Part shown: positions 1 through 6,528 of the stretch, one piece after another
Position numbering within the stretch: the first letter of the stretch is position 1
Layout: the number at the start of each line of letters is the position of its first letter
Origin: Lysobacterales bacterium
GTDB taxonomy: Bacteria > Pseudomonadota > Gammaproteobacteria > Xanthomonadales > Xanthomonadaceae
NCBI GenBank assembly: GCA_015655035.1
Contig: JAATFS010000195.1
Location: 1 to 12,339, forward strand
Length of the DNA stretch: 12,339 nucleotides
Direction: 5' to 3'
Made by a program: the position numbers and the translations under genes
Notes under the pieces: generated by a model
The model's input: the letters and a program-made list of their open reading frames with translations, nothing else
The model's database searches: none
What the model was told of the DNA's origin: nothing

Positions 1-150
1 AGCCAGTTGCCAGGCATGGTCGAGGACGCGATGAGCGGCGAGATCGAACTGGCTCCCTTCGTCACTCACACCCTGCCGCTGGACCAGATCAACGAAGCCT
101 TCGACCTGATGCATGAAGGCAAGTCGATCCGCACCGTCATCCACTACTGA
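1..150 (+). CDS. frmA: S-(hydroxymethyl)glutathione dehydrogenase (class III alcohol dehydrogenase), C-terminal fragment
   Basis: Only the last 49 codons are in the window, open from base 1 in frame 1 and ending in TGA. The tail begins SQLPGMVEDAM and ends KSIRTVIHY, closely matching the C-terminus of E. coli FrmA as I know it (SQLPGMVEDAM, then KSIRTVIRY). The family is a zinc-dependent cytoplasmic medium-chain dehydrogenase. It oxidises S-(hydroxymethyl)glutathione, the spontaneous adduct of formaldehyde and glutathione, to S-formylglutathione using NAD+. The catalytic zinc ligands and the Rossmann fold lie upstream of the window and cannot be checked. The gene is followed on the same strand by a VOC protein and S-formylglutathione hydrolase, the next enzyme in the pathway, which strongly supports the call. 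It is often also named adhC. The only uncertainty is whether the unseen part is intact. Confidence 0.93.
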   Translation, partial: SQLPGMVEDAMSGEIELAPFVTHTLPLDQINEAFDLMHEGKSIRTVIHY

Positions 151-197
151 TCCACTGTTGCACCGTTAACCGCTGGTTCCCTCAACACTCACTCTGC

Positions 198-202
198 AAG
201 GA
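198..202 (+). promoter_or_regulatory. Ribosome-binding site of the VOC gene
   Basis: AAGGA lies seven bases before the ATG at 210. It fixes that start and shows that the gene, although downstream of frmA, has its own translation initiation signal. No promoter was recognised in the 59-bp gap after the frmA stop, so cotranscription with frmA is likely. Confidence 0.75.
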
Positions 203-209
203 TATTCCC

Positions 210-608
210 ATGGCTACCCCAGTTATTTCCGGCGACGGTATCTTCTCGCATGTGTTCCTCGGCGCTGCCGACCTTGAACAGTCGGTCGCGTTCTACGATG
301 CCGCGCTGGCCGCGCTCTCGATCAAGAACCTTGGCCCGTTCGGCAACGGTTGGGTCTTGTATGGAAAGGACAAGCCTGCCTTCATCATTGCCCGTCCGGG
401 TAATGGCGAAGCGCCTTCGAGCAACGGTGTGACGGTAGGCTTCGCCGCATCCAGCACCGCCGAAGTGGACGCATTCCATGCCGCCGGCCTTGCCGCAGGC
501 GGCAGCGACGAAGGCCAGCCCGGTCCTCGCGGCCATTTGCCCGGCGCCTATGCTGCCTACCTGCGTGATCCGGCGGGCAACAAAGTCTGCTCGTACACGT
601 TTGTCTAA
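210..608 (+). CDS. VOC-fold (glyoxalase/bleomycin-resistance-like) protein in the formaldehyde operon
   Basis: This 132-residue protein has the size and pattern of a single-chain two-module vicinal-oxygen-chelate protein. Module 1 starts at FSHVFLGAADLEQSVAFYD (residues 12-30). Module 2 ends with YAAYLRDPAGNK (about 114-125), the usual DPxGN turn. His14 is in place of the first metal ligand. However, the second-module position normally His (GxH-aF) reads GVTVGF (73-78), and the position after DPAGNK normally held by Glu reads Cys (NKVCSY). A canonical four-ligand metal site is therefore doubtful, and the substrate cannot be deduced. The gene sits between frmA and fghA, and its stop is only four bases before the fghA start. 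A role with glutathione adducts or another electrophile is a reasonable guess from context, but it is not shown by the sequence. Confidence 0.85.
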   Translation: MATPVISGDGIFSHVFLGAADLEQSVAFYDAALAALSIKNLGPFGNGWVLYGKDKPAFIIARPGNGEAPSSNGVTVGFAASSTAEVDAFHAAGLAAGGSDEGQPGPRGHLPGAYAAYLRDPAGNKVCSYTFV

Positions 609-612
609 GTCT

Positions 613-1440
613 ATGGAGCGCATCGAACATCGGGCCTGTTTCGAAGGCTGGCAGGATGTGTACCGGCACGACTCCGTCGTGCTCGGTTGCACGATGAACT
701 TTGCCGTCTACTTGCCGCCTCAGGCGGCAAGTAGAAAGTTACCCGTGCTGTATTGGCTATCCGGACTGACCTGCAACGAGCAGAACTTCATCAGCAAGGC
801 CGGGGCGCAGCGCTACGCCGCCGAACACGGCGTCGTGCTGGTGGTGCCGGACACCAGTCCGCGCGGCGAAGACGTCGCCAACGATCCGGGCTACGACCTG
901 GGCCAAGGCGCCGGCTTCTACCTCAACGCGACCCAGCAGCCATGGGCGGCGAATTACCGGATGGAGGACTACGTGACCGGCGAACTGCCGGCGTTGATCG
1001 AGGCCTCCTTCCCGGTCACCGATGCGCGTGCGATCAGCGGGCATTCGATGGGCGGCCATGGCGCACTCACGCTGGCCCTGCGCCACCCCGGGCATTACCG
1101 CAGCGTGTCGGCGTTCTCACCGATCGTCGCCCCCAGCCAGGTGCCGTGGGGCCAGAAGGCCTTCACCGCCTACCTGGGCGAGGACCGCCAGGCATGGCAG
1201 CAGCACGACACGATCGAGCTGCTGAAATCGGCGACGGAACGCTTGCCGCTCCTGGTGGAACAAGGCCTGGGCGACGAGTTCCTCAACGATCAACTGCGCC
1301 CGCAGCTACTCCAGGTCGCATGCGAACAGGCCGGCCACCCGCTAACCCTGAACCTTCGCCCTGGCTACGACCACAGCTACTACTTCATCGCCAGCTTCAT
1401 AGGCGAGCACATCGCCCACCACGCACAAGCGTTGCGCTGA
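613..1440 (+). CDS. fghA: S-formylglutathione hydrolase
   Basis: This is a 275-residue cytoplasmic serine esterase of the esterase-D family. It hydrolyses S-formylglutathione to formate and glutathione, completing formaldehyde detoxification after the dehydrogenase. It aligns along its whole length with E. coli FrmB as I know it, starting MERIEHRACFEGWQ and including LPVLYWLSGLTCNEQNF. The nucleophile elbow is GHSMGG with Ser145. The probable catalytic acid is Asp221 in QGLGDEF, and the catalytic His is His254 in GYDHSYYF. The reading frame is open upstream into the VOC gene, but the ATG at 613 gives the family length and N-terminus. No clear Shine-Dalgarno precedes it, so translation probably depends on ribosomes finishing the VOC gene four bases earlier. 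An exact inverted repeat at 707-735 lies in codons 32-41 and uses rare AGA and, just after it, TTA codons. Confidence 0.95.
   Translation: MERIEHRACFEGWQDVYRHDSVVLGCTMNFAVYLPPQAASRKLPVLYWLSGLTCNEQNFISKAGAQRYAAEHGVVLVVPDTSPRGEDVANDPGYDLGQGAGFYLNATQQPWAANYRMEDYVTGELPALIEASFPVTDARAISGHSMGGHGALTLALRHPGHYRSVSAFSPIVAPSQVPWGQKAFTAYLGEDRQAWQQHDTIELLKSATERLPLLVEQGLGDEFLNDQLRPQLLQVACEQAGHPLTLNLRPGYDHSYYFIASFIGEHIAHHAQALR
707..735. repeat. Perfect 13-bp inverted repeat inside fghA
   Basis: TCTACTTGCCGCC (707-719) is followed by the three-base loop TCA and then its exact reverse complement GGCGGCAAGTAGA (723-735). The repeat is entirely within fghA, coding for the segment around VYLPPQAASR. The protein has no insertion here relative to E. 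coli FrmB, so this is not an inserted element. No T-run follows on either strand, so it is not an intrinsic terminator. It could form a stable hairpin in mRNA or a small cruciform. Confidence 0.9.
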
Positions 1441-1490
1441 TCAGCCAACGCAGGACCCTTTCGCCACGAAGTGGCTGACTGCACGAACGG

Positions 1491-1538
1491 AAAAAGCTGC
1501 CGGACGCGAGCTCCCTGTCGGGAACCCGCGCCGGCAGC
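1491..1538 (-). terminator. Intrinsic terminator for the mre-rod operon
   Basis: Read on the minus strand, a long imperfect stem ends in CCGGCAGC followed directly by TTTTT. On the plus strand, GCTGCCGG (1496-1503) pairs with CCGGCAGC (1531-1538). Inside that, CGCG pairs with CGCG after a bulged A, and TCCC pairs with GGGA around a TGTC loop. The T-tract occurs only on the minus strand (AAAAA at 1491-1495 on plus), so it stops transcription coming from rodA. It lies about 250 nt past the rodA stop, giving the operon a long 3' untranslated region. Confidence 0.75.
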
Positions 1539-1541
1539 CAC

Positions 1542-1570
1542 CGGGCAAGGGAGCAGACGCTCCTTACCCG
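1542..1570. repeat. Hairpin next to the operon terminator
   Basis: CGGG, AAGG and AGC (1542-1554) pair in order with GCT, CCTT and CCCG (1559-1570) around an AGAC loop, with one mismatch and one bulged base. It has no T-run of its own. On the minus strand it immediately precedes the terminator hairpin, so the two would form a tandem structure at the 3' end of the mre-rod transcript, perhaps protecting it from exonucleases. Confidence 0.5.
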
Positions 1571-1675
1571 AGTCCCCCGTTGGACAATCCAAGTCTGTAC
1601 CGCAGCGCGCACCACCGCATTGCGCCAGATCAATTGCGGCCGCATCGGCTCGCGTCGGGCGAAGGCGCTTTCGAT

Positions 1676-1720
1676 ACTTTTCTTTAGCAAGACAAAAGTG
1701 ACTCGCGCCTACAGGCGCGA
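1676..1720. repeat. Compound inverted-repeat block, possible dispersed intergenic repeat
   Basis: ACTTTT (1676-1681) faces AAAAGT (1694-1699) across 12 bases. It is followed at once by TCGCGCCT (1703-1710) facing AGGCGCGA (1713-1720), an exact 8-bp inverted repeat with a two-base centre. On the minus strand the GC-rich hairpin comes first and a TTTT run begins five bases later, so it might also act as a weak terminator close behind rodA. From memory, similar 'AAAGAAAAGT / ACTTTTGTCTTGC' strings are common between genes in Xanthomonas and Stenotrophomonas, which is why a dispersed repeat is suggested. The copy number is unverified. Confidence 0.45.
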
Positions 1721-1787
1721 AATCCCGTGATCTTGGTCTCGCAGCCCCAGCCGCACCAATCCAGCGCAACCGCGCCCACCCCAACCC

Positions 1788-2906
1788 TCAATACCCATGC
1801 ACCGGCCGATGCGAACGCACCGCCATCACCACCCCCAACCCCGCCAACAACGACACCGCCGACGTACCCCCATAACTCATCAACGGCATCGGCACCCCGA
1901 CCACCGGCAACAGCCCGGAAATCATCCCGCCATTGACGATCACATACACGAAGAACGCCAACCCCGTCGCCCCCGCCAACAACCGCGAATACGTATCGCG
2001 CGCCTGCACCGCGATCCACAGACAGCGCGCGATCACCACCAGATACAACGTCAGCACCGTGGCCACGCCGATCCAGCCGAACTCCTCGCTGAGCACCGAA
2101 AACGCGAAGTCGGTGGTCTGCTCGGGAATGAAGTTCAAGTGCGACTGAGAGCCCAGGCCCCAGCCCTTGCCCCCCAGCCCTCCGGAACCGATCGCGATCT
2201 TGGACTGGATGATGTTCCAGCCGGCCCCCAGCGCATCGCTCTCCGGATCCAGGAACATCATGATGCGGTCCTTCTGGTAGGGCCGCAGCAGCCAGATCCA
2301 GGCAATCGGCGCCGCCGATGCCACCCCGGCCACCGCCACCCCCACCCACCACCATGGCAGGCCGGCGAGCAAGAGTACGAACACGCCGCTGGCGGCGATC
2401 AACACGCCCGTGCCGAAATCCGGCTGCAACATGATCAGCGCGGTCGGCACGCCGATGATCACCGCACTGACCAGCACCGTGCCGATACGCGGCGGCAACG
2501 GCATCCGATTCAGATACCAGGCCACCATCATCGGCAGGCTGATCTTCAGCAGTTCCGCCGGTTGCAGATAGAACAGCTTCAAATCCAGCCACTGCCGGCC
2601 GTACTTGCCAGTGCCCAGCGCGAACACCGCCAGCAGCGGCAGCATCGACAGCGCGTAGACCAGCGGCGTCCATGCGCGCAGGCGCAGCACCGACACCCGC
2701 GAGATCCCCCACATTGCCGCCAGACCAATGGCGAAGCGGACCGATTGCGCCATCACCAGGTGATCACCGTTGGCGCCCCCTCCCGCGCTCCTGAGCACCG
2801 CCAGGCCAATCGCCATCAAGCCCGCCAACGCCAGGCACAACGGCCCGTCGAGCGTGCGCGCGAAGCGGCCACCCAGCTCGAACAGCCAGCGCAGGAAATC
2901 CCTCAC
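1788..2906 (-). CDS. rodA: RodA, peptidoglycan glycosyltransferase of the elongasome
   Basis: This is a 372-residue SEDS-family integral membrane protein (E. coli RodA has 370). It polymerises lipid II into glycan strands in complex with PBP2 during cell elongation. It is strongly hydrophobic throughout, consistent with the family's ten membrane segments. SEDS hallmarks are visible: KYGRQWLDL (101-109), LQPAELLKISLPMM (114-127), QPDFGTG (161-167), the extracytoplasmic FIPEQTTDFAFSVLSEEFG stretch (259-277) with the family's catalytic Asp as Asp266, and the C-terminal PLMSYGGTS (341-349). The start is GTG, overlapping the mrdA stop as GTGA, and GGAGG stands seven bases upstream, so translation is coupled to PBP2. 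The product is RodA rather than FtsW because it follows mreBCD-mrdA rather than division genes. It is also called mrdB. Confidence 0.97.
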   Translation of the reverse strand: MRDFLRWLFELGGRFARTLDGPLCLALAGLMAIGLAVLRSAGGGANGDHLVMAQSVRFAIGLAAMWGISRVSVLRLRAWTPLVYALSMLPLLAVFALGTGKYGRQWLDLKLFYLQPAELLKISLPMMVAWYLNRMPLPPRIGTVLVSAVIIGVPTALIMLQPDFGTGVLIAASGVFVLLLAGLPWWWVGVAVAGVASAAPIAWIWLLRPYQKDRIMMFLDPESDALGAGWNIIQSKIAIGSGGLGGKGWGLGSQSHLNFIPEQTTDFAFSVLSEEFGWIGVATVLTLYLVVIARCLWIAVQARDTYSRLLAGATGLAFFVYVIVNGGMISGLLPVVGVPMPLMSYGGTSAVSLLAGLGVVMAVRSHRPVHGY

Positions 2907-4978
2907 GGCTCATCCTCCGTCGATGTGGGCGTGGCCGGCGTCGCAGCACTGCCCGACCCCACTGGCGGCACCTGCGGCGGCGGCGACGGTGCGATCGGCG
3001 CCTGGCCCAGCATCACCGGCAGCGCCGGCAGCTCCAGCGCGGCCTGGTCGCCCGCCGCCCGCACGTCCTGCGACGCGGCGTCGAACTGGACCAGCCCGAC
3101 GGCGGTGCTGCCCAGCTCGCTGTCCAGCGGCTCGACTCCGCTGGGGAGCTTGCCCAGCAGCCAGGCATCGAAGATCTTGCGCGCGATCGGCGCCGCCGAA
3201 CTGGTACCGAAACCACCACCTTCCACCGCCACCGCCAATACGATGGTGGGATTGTCGGCCGGTGCGAAGCCAACGAACAGGCCACGGTGGCGAAGGTGCA
3301 GCGGCAGGTTGCGCGGATTCACTGCGGCCACGCCCTTGCGACTGACCACCTGCGCAGTGCCGGTCTTGCCGGCCATCTGGTACGGCGCCCCGCCGGTGAT
3401 CGCGTAGCCGGTGCCTCCGGGACGCATGGTGTCCTTCATGCCCTCGCGCACTACTTGCAGATTGTTCGGATTGGGGCTGATCGGCTTGCCCGCCGGCTGT
3501 GGCAAGGGCTGCCAGGGATGGTCGAAACCGGTGCGCTTCTGCACCACCAGGTGCGGCCGCCGCAGCTGGCCGTCGGCAATGCCGCCGATCCCGCGTACCA
3601 GTTGCATCGGGGTGACCTTCCAGTCGCCCTGGCCGATCGACATGTTGACGGTGTCACCCGGGTACCAGCGCTCCTTGCGCGACTTCAGCTTGTACTCGGG
3701 CGAGGGCAGGATGCCGCCGATCTCGCCCAGCAGGTCCACGCCGGTCGGCTGGCCCAGCCCGTAGTAGTGCAGGTAGCGGTCGATGCGTCCGATCCCCATG
3801 TCCAGCGCCAGCCGGTAGTAATAGGTGTTCACCGATTGCGCGATCGACTTGCGCAGGTCGGTCCAGCCGTGGCCGCCACGGTGCGAGTCGCCCCAGCCGC
3901 GACGGGTACCGGGCAGATAGAACATGCCGGTGGACAGGATCCGGTCCTCGGGCCGGCGGATGCCGCTGTCCAGCCCGGCCAGCGCGAGCAGCGGCTTGAG
4001 CGTGGAGCCCGGCGCCACCCCGCCCAGCACCAGGCGGTTGAACTGCGGCCGCGAGGGATTGTCGTTGAGCGCCTTGAAGTCGGCGTGCGAGATGCCGTTG
4101 ACGAACAGGTTGGGGTCGTAGCTCGGCAGGCTGACCATCCCCAGGATCTCGCCGGTACGCGGGTCCATCGCGATCGCCGCGCCCTCGAATTCGCCGAACG
4201 CGGCCACCATCGCGCGTTGCAGGTCGGCGTCCACCGACAACCGCAGGTCGGCGCCGGACTGCGCCGGTACCCGGCCGACGGTGCGGATCGCCCGGCCCTG
4301 CACATTGGTCTCGACCTGCTCGTAGCCGACCTTGCCGCGCAGGTCCTGCTCGTAATAGCGCTCCAGTCCGGACTTGCCCATGTGGGTGAGCGCCGCATTG
4401 CCCTCGCCCAGCGCCGCCAAGTCCTTTTCGTCGATCCGGCCGACGTAGCCGATGATGTGGGCAAACAGCTCGCCGTAGGGATAGCGCCGGGTCAGGTAGG
4501 GCTCCAGCTCCACGCCTGGGAAACGCCAGCGCTCGAGTGCGAAGCGAGCCATTTCCTCATCGCTCATGCGCAGCCGCAAGGTCACCGGCAGGAAGCTGCG
4601 ACGCGCCTTGCGCTCGCGGTTGAAGCGGTCCAGGTCTTCCGGCGCGATCGGGATCACCTTGCCCAGCGCGGCCAACATCGCGTCCATGTCGGCGACCTTG
4701 TCCGGGGTCACGTCCAGGCGGAACGCCGGCACGTTCTCGGCCAGCAGGCGGCCGTTGCGGTCGTAGATCATGCCGCGCCCGGGCACCACCGGCCGTGGCT
4801 TGATCCGGTTGGCTTCCGAACGGGTGGCATAGACCTCGTGGTCCAGCACCTGCAACTTGAAGTACCAGCCGCCCAAACCGAGCAGGCACAGCATCACCAC
4901 GCCGAAGCCCAGCACCGCGCGACGGCGGAACTGCTCGGCCTCGGCATGCGGATTCTTGGCCTGGCGGCGCGGATACAT
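2903..4978 (-). CDS. mrdA: Penicillin-binding protein 2, elongasome transpeptidase
   Basis: This is a 691-residue class B PBP (E. coli PBP2 has 633) that cross-links peptidoglycan in the periplasm with RodA. A short cytoplasmic N-terminus is followed by one membrane anchor (about 21-40). The dimerisation (pedestal) domain starts near PVVPGRGMIYDRNG (63-76). The transpeptidase domain carries all three active-site motifs: STLK with nucleophile Ser325 and Lys328, SVN (382-384), and KTG (538-540). The catalytic domain ends near residue 610. A Pro/Ala-rich, probably disordered periplasmic tail of about 80 residues follows, which accounts for most of the extra length. The gene starts 9 bp after the mreD stop with no obvious Shine-Dalgarno, and it overlaps rodA by 4 bp. 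Alternative names are pbpA and pbp2. It is not FtsI because of its neighbours. Confidence 0.97.
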   Translation of the reverse strand: MYPRRQAKNPHAEAEQFRRRAVLGFGVVMLCLLGLGGWYFKLQVLDHEVYATRSEANRIKPRPVVPGRGMIYDRNGRLLAENVPAFRLDVTPDKVADMDAMLAALGKVIPIAPEDLDRFNRERKARRSFLPVTLRLRMSDEEMARFALERWRFPGVELEPYLTRRYPYGELFAHIIGYVGRIDEKDLAALGEGNAALTHMGKSGLERYYEQDLRGKVGYEQVETNVQGRAIRTVGRVPAQSGADLRLSVDADLQRAMVAAFGEFEGAAIAMDPRTGEILGMVSLPSYDPNLFVNGISHADFKALNDNPSRPQFNRLVLGGVAPGSTLKPLLALAGLDSGIRRPEDRILSTGMFYLPGTRRGWGDSHRGGHGWTDLRKSIAQSVNTYYYRLALDMGIGRIDRYLHYYGLGQPTGVDLLGEIGGILPSPEYKLKSRKERWYPGDTVNMSIGQGDWKVTPMQLVRGIGGIADGQLRRPHLVVQKRTGFDHPWQPLPQPAGKPISPNPNNLQVVREGMKDTMRPGGTGYAITGGAPYQMAGKTGTAQVVSRKGVAAVNPRNLPLHLRHRGLFVGFAPADNPTIVLAVAVEGGGFGTSSAAPIARKIFDAWLLGKLPSGVEPLDSELGSTAVGLVQFDAASQDVRAAGDQAALELPALPVMLGQAPIAPSPPPQVPPVGSGSAATPATPTSTEDEP
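2914..2918 (-). promoter_or_regulatory. Ribosome-binding site that fixes the GTG start of rodA
   Basis: On the minus strand GGAGG lies seven bases before the GTG at 2906, inside the last codons of mrdA. It supports the GTG start that overlaps the mrdA TGA stop, rather than an ATG further inside rodA. Confidence 0.8.
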
Positions 4979-4987
4979 GGCGGCGCG

Positions 4988-5476
4988 CTACTTCTTCTTG
5001 CTGCGCTTGCCCAGACGCAGCGCGTCCAGCAGCACGAACAGCAACGGCCACAGCGCCATGCCCAGCAGCGGCGCCCACCAGTAGCTCCACGGCAGCGTCG
5101 GCTCACCCAGCGCCAGATGGACGGCGGCCGAGACGATGCGATCGTTGAGCAACAGCCCGCCGATCGCCAGGGCCTGTTGCGACATCGGGAAGAACCGCAG
5201 GCGCGCGCGGAAACGTTGCAGGATGAAGGTCAGGATCACCAGCCGCAGTGCCTGCTCGCCGAGCAGGCCGCCGTACAGCAGATCGGCCGCCACGCCAGCG
5301 ACGAAGGCCACGCCCAGGCCCACCTTGTCCGGCTCCTCGATCACCCAATAGGCGATCACCAGCGCCAGCCAGTACGGGCGCAGCGGCTGCACCACCTCCG
5401 GCAGCGGCAGCAGCCCCAAGAACAGCGCCATCACGATACTGGCCGGCAGCACCCAGCCGTTGCGCAGACGCGTCAT
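4988..5476 (-). CDS. mreD: Rod shape-determining membrane protein MreD
   Basis: This is a 162-residue protein, the same length as E. coli MreD, made almost entirely of hydrophobic segments (about five) with a basic C-terminus ending RLGKRSKKK. MreD is an inner-membrane partner of MreC and helps tie cytoplasmic MreB to PBP2 and RodA. The fragment LRPYWLALVIAYWVIEEPDKVGLG (about 32-55) has the conserved MreD pattern of an aromatic-rich helix, a short acidic turn and a glycine helix, followed by GVAADLLYGGLLGEQALRL. Its ATG overlaps the mreC stop as ATGA, and GGGGA lies about eight bases upstream, so it is translationally coupled to mreC. The family is poorly conserved in sequence, so position and topology carry much of the identification. 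Confidence 0.93.
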   Translation of the reverse strand: MTRLRNGWVLPASIVMALFLGLLPLPEVVQPLRPYWLALVIAYWVIEEPDKVGLGVAFVAGVAADLLYGGLLGEQALRLVILTFILQRFRARLRFFPMSQQALAIGGLLLNDRIVSAAVHLALGEPTLPWSYWWAPLLGMALWPLLFVLLDALRLGKRSKKK

Positions 5477-6528
5477 GGAGCGGTCCCCGCTGGCAATGGA
5501 CGCGGCGCCGGGAGGCGCTGGCGGGCGCTGGCGGGTGCTGCGGAGGGCGGCGCGGAGGGCGCAACGGACGCCGGGGATGGCGCAACGGACGCTGGCGAGG
5601 CAGGCACCGCTGGCGGCACTTCCGTCGTGGCCGGTGGCGGCGCTGGCGACGATGAGGCAGCGGCGCGCGCCGGATCACGGCGCGCGCCGACCTGCTCACG
5701 ATTCTTCAGCAGCAGCACGTCCCGTCCCCGGTCCAGCTTGGCTGCCGGCTTGATTTCGCCGACCAGGAACGCATGGCTGTCGTCCGGACGCAGCGCGGCG
5801 ATGCTGCCGACCGGGAACCCGGCCGGGAAGCGTCCGCCCAAGCCCGAGGTGACGATTTCGTCGCCCACCACCACCCCGGCGCTGAGCGGGATGTCGCGCA
5901 GTTCCAGCCGATCGCCGCGCCCATAGACGATCAGGCGCACGCCGTTGCGTGCCACGCTCACCGGCACTGCATGGTCCGGATCGGTCAGCAGCAGCACGGT
6001 CGAATGCAGCGGGGTGACCTCGATCACCTGACCCATCAGCCCGCCGGCATCGATCACCGCCTGGCCGAGCATGACTCCATCGCGGCTGCCGGCATCCAGG
6101 ATCAGGCGTTGCCGGGTCGGGTCCAGGTCGATGTCCAGGATCGGCGCCAGTTGCACGTCCAGGCCGCGGCGCTCGGCCACGTTGAGCAGCTCGCGCAACT
6201 GGGCGTTATCCAGCGCAGCGGTCTGCAACCGGGCCAGCCGGGCGTTGGCGATCAACACCTGGTTGCGCAGCTCGCGGTTCTCTTCCAGTAACTGCGAGCG
6301 CGTGGCGGCGTTGTCGCGCATCTGCGTACCGATCCTTCCGGGCAAGCCGGCCAGGGCCCAGATCGGCTGCACCAGCAGGTTGGCTTGCGCGCGCATCTGG
6401 GCCAGCCATCCGCCGCGGCCGTCGAACGCGATCAGCGCGATCGACAGCACCAGATACGCCATCAGGCGTACCGTGCTGGCGGTATCGCCGGGGCGGGGCG
6501 CGACAGGAGGACCGGCGTAGGAAGGCAC
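5473..6528 (-). CDS. mreC: Rod shape-determining protein MreC, with a Pro/Ala-rich tail
   Basis: This protein has 351 residues from a GTG start at 6528. Beginning here there is a short cytoplasmic segment, one membrane helix (about 21-36), a coiled coil (about 75-118) and the periplasmic beta domain. That domain includes VTSGLGGRFPAGFPVG, matching E. coli MreC. It ends near the LLLLNREQ-like strand, after which about 70 residues are rich in Ala, Pro and Ser and contain two copies of PASVAPS. MreC links MreB to PBP2/RodA and activates PBP2. The frame stays open upstream to an ATG at 6582 and a TTG at 6606, but that stretch encodes low-complexity sequence over a G-rich repeat. The GTG has no good Shine-Dalgarno, so the exact start is uncertain. 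It overlaps mreD by 4 bp. Confidence 0.93.
   Translation of the reverse strand: MPSYAGPPVAPRPGDTASTVRLMAYLVLSIALIAFDGRGGWLAQMRAQANLLVQPIWALAGLPGRIGTQMRDNAATRSQLLEENRELRNQVLIANARLARLQTAALDNAQLRELLNVAERRGLDVQLAPILDIDLDPTRQRLILDAGSRDGVMLGQAVIDAGGLMGQVIEVTPLHSTVLLLTDPDHAVPVSVARNGVRLIVYGRGDRLELRDIPLSAGVVVGDEIVTSGLGGRFPAGFPVGSIAALRPDDSHAFLVGEIKPAAKLDRGRDVLLLKNREQVGARRDPARAAASSSPAPPPATTEVPPAVPASPASVAPSPASVAPSAPPSAAPASARQRLPAPRPLPAGTAP
5514..5600. repeat. Short tandem repeats in the mreC 3' end
   Basis: Two kinds of repeat lie in the part of mreC coding for the Ala/Pro tail. A 10-bp unit of the form GCGGGCGCTG is repeated imperfectly across about 5514-5540. GGCGCAACGGACGC occurs at 5558-5571 and again at 5579-5592, a 21-bp period that encodes the doubled PASVAPS heptad. 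Such repeats are prone to slippage, so tail length may vary between strains. The repeats keep the reading frame here. Confidence 0.7.

Larger units (their letters stand above)
1441..1787. other. Gene-free gap between convergent fghA and rodA
   Basis: These 347 bp hold no ORF that looks like a gene; the open frames are short and lack a recognisable ribosome-binding site or family. From left to right the gap contains a short inverted repeat just after the fghA stop (TCAGCCA at 1441-1447 with TGGCTGA at 1472-1478, with GCCAC/GTGGC at 1463-1475 inside). Next come a large hairpin with a minus-strand T-tract (1491-1538), a second hairpin (1542-1570), and a repeat-like block (1676-1720). No T-rich terminator for the plus-strand fghA transcript was found. 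Confidence 0.7.

Noticed and set aside
478..612. Upstream extension of fghA into the VOC gene
   Set aside because: The frame is open, but the extra 45 residues overlap the VOC gene, while the ATG at 613 reproduces the family's N-terminus and length.
1441..1478. Inverted repeat just after the fghA stop as a plus-strand terminator
   Set aside because: No T-run follows on the plus strand, and the alternative short stems compete. It is recorded only as part of the gap.
1797..3407. 536-codon open frame antisense to rodA and mrdA
   Set aside because: The composition is low-complexity (Arg, His, Gln, Pro), it has no ribosome-binding site or family resemblance, and rodA/mrdA explain the sequence fully.
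3287..5926. 879-codon open frame on the plus strand, antisense to mrdA, mreD and mreC
   Set aside because: It is the mirror of three certain genes, has no recognisable domain, and has the Arg/His/Gln-rich composition expected of antisense frames in GC-rich DNA.
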